DNA of 64,000 bases from positions 2,108,001 to 2,172,000 of the forward strand of contig JASJZC010000006.1 of the NCBI GenBank assembly GCA_037178855.1, read 5' to 3'. Every line of letters begins with the position of its first letter. Positions within the stretch are counted from its first letter, which is position 1. A program made the position numbers and the translations under genes. Below are positions 33,901 through 44,362 of the stretch, piece by piece. The notes below the pieces were generated by a model that ran no database searches, had not been told where the DNA came from, and saw nothing but the letters and a program-made list of their open reading frames with translations. This DNA comes from Oscheius sp. JU75. Its lineage: Eukaryota; Nematoda; Chromadorea; Rhabditida; Rhabditidae.

Positions 33901-36130
33901 ATTTCACGAGTTTTCCATAACCATGCATTTCGACCGAGAAGTGTTCTTACTTTCTTTTTCTAATTCATGTACCAAAACTGAAACAGTCTGGTTTGGAACC
34001 TCTCTGTTGTTTTACCGTTATTTCAATGATTCACCAACTTCTTATTGTCAGACTTTTTTATTTGACAATACTCACTTGTTTGTTGTCAATATTGAAGTTA
34101 GTTCGAAAATATTGCATACCAAAGAAGAGTCAGCGCGTTATTGTTGCTCAAGGCAGTATATCTGCTTTTTTGTTTCAACCAGGGTTGATAAAGGCTTGAC
34201 CAGCAAGAATTTGTTCGCTTGTTATATAGGATACAAAAATACTCGCTCCGGTTTGAAGATGCATATACTTTTGCTCCAAAAAGTGTTACTCTTGCGCAAT
34301 GGTAATGGAAAACCCCATACAACTCCTAAGAAGCCATACCCTACTTTATGAATAAAACGTCTTCTATGTTTGACGAGCATCTTATACACGCGTACAGTAC
34401 CTCTAAAACTGTTTTCTTCGATTCTTCCTCTGTCTTATAATGATTTGATTTCAGCAGAAATCACTCTGTGTAGTCTGGGTTTTATTTATAACCAAAATCA
34501 GCAGACGCACCTTGTGATCGTTAGAAACAGTACTTTCTGTGTTTCAACCAAACTAGCTGTGATTTCTCTCCAAAAAGCCTTTGTTCAACGTTGGCAACAG
34601 GTAAAAAAAGCTCACCCCACTCTGATGCGGCGCCTCAAAGGCCATCATGTAGAGTCCCTTCCTGAAGAACTTGCACGTAAAGTCTCCTATGAAGTAAGTA
34701 GCCTGGACAAAATCGTCTCTCGATACGATGACCTCAAAAATTCTCGCAAACCTCTGCTGGACCCGTTTTTTCACAATCTGGAACTTTTTTGTTTCCAAAA
34801 ATGCACCAAAACTTACATTGGCAACGACCCCCTGTGTCTCCCTGGCTGTCTCGTAGACCGGACTCGAGGAGACCTCGTCTACGACGGCCTTCATAACATG
34901 GTAGATTTCCTTGCTGCAACACTTGTTCCCGTCCCTACGGTCTCGTTTGCAATGGGTTCCAGCTCCCAGATCTGCCATTTCGTCCTCGCGAATATCTGGC
35001 CATTCGTCCCGATCGATGTTCAGGGTGGAGCCGAGCGGTTCCTGACTGTCAATACTCGCTAGCAGCATCTCACTGTCATTGTCGGTGATGTTGTAAATGT
35101 TCTGGAAAGGGGTCTTTGGGTATGAAAAATGCTAAAAACTGTATTATGGATCGAGATTGGTAGTTGTTTTGACAATTCTGAAGACTGGTGCTACAAAATT
35201 GTCGAACCCAATTTTTGTTTCAACAGTATTACATATATGAACAAGCAATGTAATTTTTTACTTTTTGGTACAAAAAATGTTGTCTAGAGGACCTAAAAAG
35301 TTTTCAAGGTTCCAATTCATTCCCAGCTGGTTTTTAGTCTTCAAAACACAGTCAGTTAGCCCAGAACATTATACCTACGGTGTATGCTTTCGAAGGTATT
35401 TTGTTTCTAAAGCCACTTTCATGATCATCAATTTGCATAGTCTGTTTTGGCTTCGACAAAACAGATTTCAAACATATCACGTTTTTCTTTGTTTCACCCG
35501 TATACGTATACTGGATCTAGGTTGTACCTGCTTCGATAGATCGTCTGTGAGTTCGGGACTTTTTGATTACGTCTTCTCCTTAAACTGTCTCGCCTTCATG
35601 AATTCAATACTACGATAATGATTTGATTTCTCTACTACTAAAGTGCAATGGTGTTCGTCTGTCTTTCAGTCCGTCCGTACGCATGACGAGAAAAAGGCTG
35701 GCAAGTCATTACATGTCAAGAATTAAGTTGACAAGTCAGCTTTAAAGAAAACTTGGGAGCTTAGGCTATTGGAAAAGCGACGCAGCCGCCTTTGTCAACG
35801 TTAATTCAAGACTACGAAAACAAACCTTTCCCGGGGTCTGATAAGCCAAAATATGGAATCCATTGGCCCTGACTTTGCAGATTCTCTGCCCATGGTAGTA
35901 ACTGCTCACGGCAAAGTCCTGCTCACTGAGAATGACCTCGAAGGAGTGACTGTGCAGAAACTGACTACGTTTTTGTATCCTCTAAAGCCATTTTATAGCA
36001 GTTTTGAAACGCGTACTCACTCTGGCCACATCTCCCAACCGACTGTCATTTCTGATTCTGATCTGTCGAAGAAGACTGTCCAATTCGGAGTCACAGCAAA
36101 AGTCACCAGAAATGTGGACGGACACGTTGC
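27961..36130 (-). CDS. Hedgehog-related protein: four Ground-like modules and a Hog domain
   Basis: Fourteen exons join in phase: 36021-36130, 35826-35981, 34817-35113, 34616-34777, 33383-33566, 33236-33342, 31660-31897, 31398-31501, 31197-31355, 30387-31037, 29547-29676, 28338-28426, 28081-28299, 27961-28041, giving about 895 residues. The signal-peptide exon was not found. Four modules share a CC start, a phase-0 intron and a FEVIxSxxDFV...CK core: DFCCDSELDSLL, NKCCSKEIYHVM, MKCCHMELFQSM and TCCNQTLRYSI, each followed by a paired exon such as SFEVILSEQDF or FEVIVSRDDFV. A Gly/Asn- then Gln/Ala-rich linker leads to the Hog domain: CFTADTWVITPEGKKNM, IGDYVLTAS, ISPKHFIY and NNILASCYSG. The Hog domain should self-cleave at its first Cys and release the N-terminal part as an extracellular matrix or cuticle-associated product. 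Introns carry many TGTTTCA motifs, mostly antisense to the gene. Confidence 0.85.
30640..30955 (-). repeat. Low-complexity Gly/Asn then Gln/Ala coding tract
   Basis: Within the largest exon of the Hog gene. The upstream half is a GGSGSGG run followed by Gly-Asn and Ser-Asn dipeptides; the downstream half is Gln/Ala-rich (AQQQAIQQQISALQMQALQ). The DNA is a simple repeat of GGNAACGG-type units, so length variation between individuals is likely. It acts as a flexible spacer between the modules and the Hog domain. Confidence 0.85.
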
Positions 36131-37700
36131 CTGAAACATGTTACTTACATTTTTGAGGTGGATCAGTGTCTTGAAAACAGTGGAAGTAAAGGGTTCGGTA
36201 GTTGAAAAGTTGGAAGATTCCTTTTTTCGATTCTTGTTGTATTTAACCCTTTGCATGTAGCGACAGCTTTGAAGATTGATCATTGAAAAAGAACTAAATA
36301 ACACAGTACATACGTCTGTGTTTCATTGCTATCATTTTTTCTAGATCTCTAGACATTAACTTAAATTTTTTTTAACAAAAAGGGTAGGTTCTCGTTCAGA
36401 AGTTATTTAGAAACAGTTCAGGAAACTGGATAAATGATCAAGAAGTATCAAAGCTTGGTACAAATTTTCGGAAATCTATTTTGCTTCAGTCTCGCTATAA
36501 AACTCCGAAGTAGTTCAGTTCGATATTTGCGCGTGGTTGCGGTTTCAATAAACAAGACTCTGATGCCTCAAAATACTGTTTCATCGAAGAACTTGACCTT
36601 TACTCTCACCCTTCACAAATCGTCTCTCATCTTTCAAAAAATGTTGTTTCACAGTCCCTTCTAATTCTTCATGGCAGTTCAACGCTCACAAAAACATAGT
36701 TTCAGACAAGCTCATCCTAGTCCGTGGTCATTGAATTTCTCCCAAAACAGTATTTGTTTCGAAGTTTGGTCTAGCTTCCACGATCTGTTTCCAACACAAA
36801 TTTCTATGTTTCAAGTTTTGTATTGAAAGTCGTTCAATTGAACAATAAATCCATGATGTTGTAAAAGTTACTCCTCATGTATATAGTATTCTCCTCGCAT
36901 AGTCCAGATCCAGAGCCCTTTCCAGGTTCTCATAAAAAAATTCTCTCGTTATAGTTCCAGCCTTGGACAGGATAAAAGATTGCTTCACAACAACGTCCAT
37001 ATCGCGGTTTGCAATTTTTATGTTTCACACTTCTTACCAATACAGTGAGTCATTCAGCTAAATCATTTATCTGTTTTTGGCTACATTCCATTACTCTAGC
37101 AACTATTGCAAAGATCTTTACCATCCCCAAACTGTCAAACGAAGATACAGCCCATTCTGGATGAGCGTCGACGATAAAAGATGTCTCTCTCTCTCTCTCT
37201 CTCTGACCGCTGGCTGACATTGCAATGAGCGAAAGTTCCCGTACGTTTTCTCCCATCGCGAAACTTCGAGAGAGTTCAATGCGATCTCTTCTCCCATCTC
37301 CGGGCTATCAAGCCTTGTCATCAGTGTTTGGAACTGATCTGCTAGCTGATCCATCATACGCGACAAGATATACGGCACACGCACCTTGTGCTTGGATTTG
37401 GGGGGACGGGGACGGGAAGAACCGAGTATGGAACTGTAACATACAGTGAGCTACCTTCTTTCTTTGTTCTAAGCTACCAGCTGCCGATAACAGCTTTGCA
37501 GCCCGTTTGGTCTTGGCTTAGTATTGATAACAGACGCCTTCGCCGCTTCCCTAGTAACAAAAGATGCCCCCACAGTCGACTTTTCACCTTGTCGCTTGAC
37601 ATGAAATGACTTGTCAGAATTTTTGGGTATTAGTGTTGACATGCAATTGTGCGGACACCATGACAGACAGACGGACGGACGGACACCACTGCGCTTTAGT
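35637..37700. repeat. Inverted repeat pair bounding about 2 kb
   Basis: Left arm (35637-35720) and right arm (37597-37700) are diverged reverse complements. They share ACTAAAGTGCAATGGTGTTC against ACTAAAGCGCAGTGGTGTCC at the outer ends, CCGTCCGT tracts, and CAAGTCATTACATGTCAAG against CAAGTCATTTCATGTCAAG at the inner ends. This looks like terminal inverted repeats of an old DNA element, but the interval includes the 5'-most recognised exons of the Hog gene, so it may instead be two independent copies of one repeat. Confidence 0.6.
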
Positions 37701-38455
37701 AAAGAAAGATAACATGACTACTAGAAACAAAAACAGGTATCTGCTCATACGTATGCATACTTTGAAACATACAAGATTCTAAGATTTCGATTAACGATGT
37801 ATTGAAGAAAAAAGGAAGAGCAGAAGCACTGTAGCAGAAGATTAGGTTGTCTATTAATAGAATCATTGAGACATAACTTTTTTTGCTCTTTGGTTCAAGA
37901 CAGGGTAAGAAACTTGAAGATATTGTGAAGTGTCGGTTCTTTTTTTATGCAAACTTTGAAAAGGTTTGTAATTTTTTTGAATCAACTTTTGGAAAACTCT
38001 TGACAGTAACTGGTAGTCGAGTTGAAGAACAAAAGGACCGGGTATGATACAACTTTAGAGATAGGAACGAACTTGCAAGAACTAACAGTCCAGCAAAAAA
38101 TAGGGGGAACGTTAATTCAAGAAAATCTATTGAGAGTTACTGCGGCATCTTGAATGTCCTTCTATGGTTTGGAGCTCAACTGTCCTGACAATTCGAATCA
38201 CTTAACCGCTAGACCATTTATCCAAAACTTCCATTACAAAATATAGAATTTTATCGATACTACAGAAAATATACTACCGGACATACCATTTTTAAAAACG
38301 ACACAGAACTCCAGCCACTTGCAGTTTCGAAAACACCGGCTTCCTGTTGACCCTATCTGTATCGCGTAGGAGCTCGTATCTGCTTGTTCAGGCGCTGTTT
38401 TCTCTTCTCTGTCTAGTATAAAAATGACTGATCCTCTGCTACTGAAAAGCCGAAC
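36131..38455. other. Upstream region of the Hog gene
   Basis: The first exons of the Hog gene should be here but I could not place them. Candidate coding-like pieces are minus 36985-36895 (ENLERALDLDYARRI) and 37384-37200 (MMDQLADQFQTLMTRLDSPE); the latter is also open on the plus strand. TGTTTCA lies at 36319, 36577 (CTGTTTCA), 36645, 36807 and 37021, all plus. A tRNA-like fragment lies near 38165-38222. Confidence 0.5.
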
Positions 38456-38733
38456 ATGTTCCGCTATCTTCTCCTCGTTCTCATTCTCTCGACTCTTTGC
38501 ATCTACGGTCAGGAACCAACGACTCCCAGATCCCTGATGACCTGCATTACTTCCAAACATTGCCCGGTTTGTTAAGTGCATTTCCAGCAGAAAAAAAATC
38601 TCAGAAAAATAGCTTTTGTATAAAAGGAAAGTGCCTTCGCCGCACCCGCTGGAACCGACGGAAGTGGAAGAGACGTGAAAACACAGGTCAGCTAAGAAGA
38701 ACCACTATGGCCACAATTACAGCTAAAGTCTAA
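38456..38733 (+). CDS. Small secreted cationic Cys peptide
   Basis: Two exons close in phase (38456-38566 and 38605-38733), giving 79 residues. A TATAAAA box sits at 38417-38423, 33 bp before the ATG. The signal peptide is MFRYLLLVLILSTLCIYG. The mature part has a compact pattern CITSKHCP, then SFCIKGKC after the 38-nt intron, followed by a very basic tail (RRTRWNRRKWKRR). Four cysteines spaced this way plus strong positive charge fit a defence-type or matrix-binding peptide; this is inference from composition. A signal AATAAA follows the stop. Confidence 0.7.
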
Positions 38734-41700
38734 AGACTACTTCTAATAAATAATTATTCTCTGTGCTCTCGTCTCTAGTCAAGAGTTCATCTTCAGGACA
38801 CAAGTCTCTAGACGTTTCTCTGTTTACTCAGACGAGCTGGTAAACGTGCCTTTTTCTACTGGCTACAAGTTGGGAGGCAGTTTCTGGAAGGGTCCAAAAA
38901 AATAAGTGGTAGTCTATGAGTAGAACTTACTGTCTGAAGCATACTATTGAGCTCACTTGACTAGTGGATTACCTGACTGACTCGTATTCTCCAAGATTAC
39001 CTGAACCATTTTTGTACTTATGTTGCTCGTGCTACAAAAATTTACTGTCCTCTCCTCACAATTTTGTGCCAACCTGTGCCCCCTTCATTGGAACAGTTAT
39101 CAACTTAGCAGAAAGCCGGCGAGAAGACGGCTATGGACCGGCTTTCTTTTCCCAGAGGGGGAGCGAAAATCAAGAAGGGAAAGGATTTAATGTAGGCACA
39201 GAACTTACAGAGCTGACATCTGTTTACTGCTCAAAAACTTCATATTTTTAGTTAAACGGCACAAAAGGTTACACCTTTTTTTGTTTCACATTACAGTTAT
39301 AAGCACCCAAGGCTTTCTGCACCATTTTCTTAGTAGGTAGTGAAAAAAAAATAGAGCAGTTTATGGTTTCTTTTGGTCAATGTTTTTTACGTGGCAGGGC
39401 CCACTTTCAAGTCAAAACTGGAGCAGTTCTTTGACCAATACTTGGCTCATAAACTTTCTCTAAAAGTACTCTATGAAATGTGTATACTGTTTGCTCATAT
39501 GTACAGAACAAAACAAACATTTGTTTTGTACTAGGACGAGACTTTATTATTGCAAGATTTGAAAGAAGCTCTATTGCTCTTAAGTTTAAAGAGCTCTAAC
39601 TTTGGCTATTACAGTCTTTGCCGAAACGAAAACAACACAATATTTTGTTTCTCATAGATAGAGATGTGCTGACCATTTGAACTTCACTGCTCACTCATAT
39701 GTACAGAGAAAGAAATAATATCTTTGGTATCCGGATAATACTGCAGAAATCATTGAATAAGCAAAAATATTCATTCCTCTTTTGCTCCTAGAATTCCCCT
39801 CAAGAAAAAAAAGTGCCGGTACTCTCTCCAAGCCTATTGGATTCTTCGGTGAAACAAAAAATCAAGAGGGATAGACTATTAGGTTTTGAAGTATTTCACT
39901 GTTCACTCATACAAACAAAAAAAAAGCTGTCTGTTAGGTAGTAGACCTCAGGTAGAATTAGAACGAAAAAACGGTCTATCTTTTGCGTGGTATGTCCATA
40001 TGGTTTGTTCAAAAACAAAAGAATGACTAAAAAAATAGAGATACGTTCGTGGGACTCTTAGACGTGCGGAATTCCAAATCTAGTTAACTTTCGCTTTTTT
40101 TATTTTCAGTCTAGCAACTCGTTTCATTCTCTTCCGTATTACTTCTCTGTCTATTGGAGTCTCCGACGAAACATAACATTTTTGATTCAAGATCCTTGTT
40201 TATCAGTGTTTTACTGTTCACTTACAAGCACAGAAAAAGAAATATATCCGCTTGAACCCGGACATCGATATGATTAAAATAAGCAGCTATGTCTCCGTCC
40301 TGTCTAAAGCCCTTTGCGTTTGCACAAAAATACATACGCAGTGCCAAAATTCCAAACATCGACGATTTTTACTGTGTTACCGTGACTTTTCGGGGTTGTT
40401 GACGCTTTCAAGCAAAAGAGCATGTGTATATTGCTATCTGGTAATAAGAAACATGAAACAATCTCGCGAAAAAAGGTGGCAAGCAGAAAATTCGGGTACG
40501 CAAAGTGGCGTGACAGTATGCCGAATTGCCTCCCAAAAATTGTTTTCACTGTTTTTTGTCCATTTTATTATTCTTTTTCTCTTTCGTTGATTTTTCGGAT
40601 TACTTTACGCCAAATTGCATCGTGGGGTACCAAGGGTTCTACAACAGGTTTCAGAGGAATTTCGACTAAAACCCCCAAAAAAGGTAGAAAATATGAAGTA
40701 TTGCAATAACTATACCTCTTCTCTTACGGCAATACGCTTCCCCGTGGGAGTGATATAGACGGTATTCTGATTTTTGCTGATTTTTGCCATTGCACGGATC
40801 GGCAGAGAGAGCAGCGCAGCCCGATCGAAAGCAACTTAGGGACCCTTTTGTCAAACTCAAAAACGGCCGTGTAAGTGAGAGGGATAACGGTAGTCAACAG
40901 AATCGGAGACCCCTTGTAAGAGGGAGGGGGGATAGCGCCACAAATTTTTATCGAATTGAGTCAGTCCTGACAGAATGTTTATATTTGCCTCCAGATTTTG
41001 CCACTTCGACACTTTTAACTTTGTCCAGAGCGACATCGCCAGACGGCTGGTGTACAATAAAATAAGGGCAAACGTTCAAAAACGAGCTATCCATTCTGGT
41101 TCTGGTATATATTTTGAGATTTCTGCCTGTAGCCCTAATACTTTTTTTCCCTGGCTATTGGAGTCTACGATTAAACAAACAGAGAATTGTCGTCTCTTGA
41201 CCATCTGTGTCATCTCTCTCAATCATTGTCTGTCTCTCACTCCCAAAAAAAAACTCTTCGCAACATTTGTGGAATTTCGCTAAGACAGGGAGTGGGCGGG
41301 TACAGTGAGACAGATTGACGAGCGACAAAAAACACACAGCCCCCGGCTGCCGACAATTATCTTGAAAAGTTTTCGGGTACAACCAGCTTAGGGCAGAGAT
41401 CATAGGATAACGATCTGGAGACGAATTTTATGAGGTCGAAGAGGGTCACATTGGTCACCCGTAAATGGAGATATAGTGAAATTTGTCGGACCAAATCAAT
41501 GAGTCATCGCATATTCAGCTATGCCAAGAAATTTGAGGAAGCATTGAAACATAAGAGTCGGGAACCAAAACAAATCTTTGGGTCCTTGCTTCTGTGGAGA
41601 GCCTTTACGCGTTGTAGTGCACAGAAAAGTTGTAGGGCTGGTGGAAAAGATGGAATAAAGAGAAGAGACAAACTGGAAAAGGAAAGCTTGCACACCTCTC

Positions 41701-42244
41701 GGAAACGAAAGTACAGTTCAACATTGTCAGAGGCTTTGTGATATCAGTGGAACATGATATGTGAGAAACACGAAAATCTTTGGGTTTAAAATGTCTCGAA
41801 CGATCATTCCTGCAGTACAGATAGGATAAAAGTGCTCTCCTTGATCTAACTTTAGGTTTTGGGAAGGGAAAATTTGGATCACACTGGAAAATAATAGATA
41901 CTGATTCTAAACCACTAATAAATCTATCAACTATTCAACAGTGTCGAAAAGTTTCGCCTAATGCCGAAACATGAAAGTTTTGTCCTCCAAAAGCAACCTT
42001 TAATACTTCTCTTGAATCATTTCTGGATCAATCAACAGAACATCAAAAATATAATATTTCACGATTTAGTTATAGCTACATCTTACTACCTGAGAATGCT
42101 TATCTTCTGGCATAATTTTTGATAATCACAATACGCTTTCTGCGAAAAGGATAACAAGATCCATTTGTCTCGGTTGGTCTATGAGGTTTTTCTGGGTCCA
42201 TCTACAGGCGACCGGACCCGGCCCGTTGTCAACCCTGTCACTTC
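38734..42244. other. Gene-free stretch with repeated units
   Basis: No gene is supported over 3.5 kb. From 39.48 to 40.24 kb a degenerate unit recurs about four times (CTGTTTGCTCATATGTACAG at 39488, CTGCTCACTCATATGTACAG at 39687, CTGTTCACTCATAC at 39898, CTGTTCACTTACAAGCACAG at 40212), each followed by an A-rich run. TGTTTCA or TGAAACA occurs at 39292, 39848, 40450 and 41543. ORFs at 40.25-41.74 kb have no splice or family support. Confidence 0.55.
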
Positions 42245-42520
42245 CTAGTGCCAAAAGGTGAACCGAACTCGCTTGAAACATTTCCCAATACGAATTCCAC
42301 CCAAAAAGTACTCACGCCTAGTCAGTCTCCTCTCGCACTTGACGATCCTCCTGCTCTCATGTTTCTTCTTCTTCTGTGCCTTCTTCCCGGGTAGACGACT
42401 TACAGTCACACTACTAGGAATATCAGTCTCATTGAAGTTGGGCTCCTCAAGTTGCGTCTCCGCCTCCTCCTGCCCGAGAGAATAGCATAAAAGTAGCAAA
42501 ATGATGAAAACATTCCTCAT
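42245..42520 (-). CDS. Small secreted basic protein (single exon)
   Basis: Open frame of 91 residues from ATG at 42520. It has a signal peptide (MRNVFIILLLLCYSLGQ), an acidic stretch (EEAETQLEEPNFNE) with an NET glycosylation site, then a Lys/Arg-rich half (GKKAQKKKKHESRRIVKCER and GKCFKRVRF). The acidic-then-basic layout resembles a propeptide followed by a cationic mature peptide, as in many antimicrobial precursors, but no family is recognised. The ATG choice is fixed by the signal peptide; an in-frame ATG further upstream at 42586 would add a polar leader. Confidence 0.6.
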   Translation of the reverse strand: MRNVFIILLLLCYSLGQEEAETQLEEPNFNETDIPSSVTVSRLPGKKAQKKKKHESRRIVKCERRLTRREYFLGGIRIGKCFKRVRFTFWH

Positions 42521-44362
42521 TGACGATAGAATTAATGTCGTAGCGCGCAGCGAGGGGTCTTGATTCACGCGCGCTCCCGTGGTCAAAGGGGGCAGAAGGA
42601 CAAGCTTTGGCTTAGGTGAGCGACCTGTGCGTCTCTATAGCGGGGGAATCTTACCCGAAAATTAGATACCCGATTTCTCTCTCTTTCACTCTCTCGCTCG
42701 AAGATCTACGGCGTCAGTTTTAGAGGAGAGACTACGCGAACGCCGGATGGACATCGCCGCATGATTTATGCTCGATAAAGTGTGGCATAAAACGGGGGAA
42801 GGGGAAGAGATAATAAAAGTAGCACAGAGAAATAGGTGATTTTTGAACCCAGTTGTGATTAGAAATGGACGCTATACAGAGAGACAGAGACAATGACTTT
42901 TCAGGAATACTCCCTCAGACAGATTTTTTAACCCGGTCAATTACTGGAAATTAGACCGTTTCCGCAATATCATCGAAACAACAAGGATTTTATTGTTTCA
43001 ACAGGGACATAAAAGAAAAAGAAGATTCACTGCCACTAGTCCTGAGTTTCTTCGTGTTTCAGAGTTAGGGTAAGTGTTAGTAAATCAGTAGGTGTTTCTG
43101 CAGGTCTGGTGGCTACGGTAAAAAAAAAATTTCTTTTTGCTGTCTGACTTACCAATTTCCAAGCAGAAAAAAACGCCAACTGACCGGTAAAAGTATGTAG
43201 TAATCTGTTTCGCAAGAACAAAGCTTCAAGAAGTGGCCAATCAAAACTCTACTCGTGAACGGCTATGAAATTGAAAAATTTAAGTATGAATTTGAAAAGT
43301 AGGACCAACTTCCTTCTTTTTGCTGCAATTTCGAAAGCAAATGGTGCCTGGAATCATTATGATCTTAACGGAAGATGTATGTAAGAAGGAGGTGAGACAT
43401 AACAATGTTCAAAAAGTAGAAGTTTGAGAATTGCATTCAGAGTCTAGACTTCAATGATTACCGTTTCAAGAGTAAAAAAGCTGGTGTACGACTGAAAAGT
43501 TCGGTGAGCCTCATCCCCAAACAAAAGTCAACGGAAATGCTATGAGAGGAGACTTTCTCTTCTTTTCAATGAAATTAGACGGTGTCGAGCAGATTAGCAA
43601 CCATTTGAACAGACACTGAATATGAGAAAGGGGTAAAACATATTGGAACACAAGCGGTCCCCCGAATCCCTAGCCTCTAACCGTAAAACCTGTACACTAT
43701 TTACAAGAACCGCCGTACTTCTTCAAAGAGAAAATCTGGGATCCCCGTTTGCAATAAAAACTAAATATAAGGAGACATTGAAACATGTCTAAAAAGTCGG
43801 AAGAATTATTCTTGATAATTATTCTCAGTTTCTGGATTTTCAGAACTACTTGAGTACATTCTATTTTTGCTTCAGCGTTACACTATCTCTCATGGCAGAT
43901 GCCTATTCGGTATTTCTCTCGTGACGAGCTCCCAGGCACACATTTATCACATTCAATGTTTCAAGTATAGAATACCACCTTCTTTCCTTTGATTTGCCTC
44001 AGTATTTGAAGCTTTATAGCTTTTAGAAGATGTCTCTCTATCCCTGTCAATCACCAAGTATAATAGACTGTGGGTAATGAAGTTGCATCCAGTTTTTGTT
44101 TCATCCAACCTTGGAAAAGCTACGAAGCTGATCTTTTATGCTGTTTTCGATTAATCATTTTCTTCTCACTGCTATAGTAGCGCGCGTGTCATGGTCCGTA
44201 AATATCGGATATTACCCAAACTGCTGTCAACATCCTAATAAAATGATTCACCCCATTGAATCTTGACTGTGTCGTGTTTATTTGAGTCCCGCCGAGCGTG
44301 CATACCTTGCAGTCTTATAAGCTAATCGACGGCCTCACTTTTTTCTTCACCCTCTTCCAGAA
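42521..44362. other. Gene-free stretch
   Basis: No exon supported. The stretch contains TGTTTCA at 42994, 43055, 43957 and 44097 and TGAAACA at 43779, and serves as the upstream region of the Kelch gene, whose start lies directly behind a 3' splice-like CTTCCAG, suggesting spliced-leader trans-splicing. Confidence 0.5.

Noticed and set aside
34370-35062. 230-codon plus-strand ORF
   Set aside because: Overlaps Ground-like exons whose minus-strand reading has clear motifs and phased introns; the plus ORF is a shadow.
37180-37205. CRISPR-like or tandem repeat
   Set aside because: Simple CT dinucleotide run; the organism is a eukaryote and no spacer structure exists.
40250-41740. Several overlapping 60-110-codon ORFs
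   Set aside because: No signal peptide, splice phasing or family resemblance; the region has repeat-like composition.
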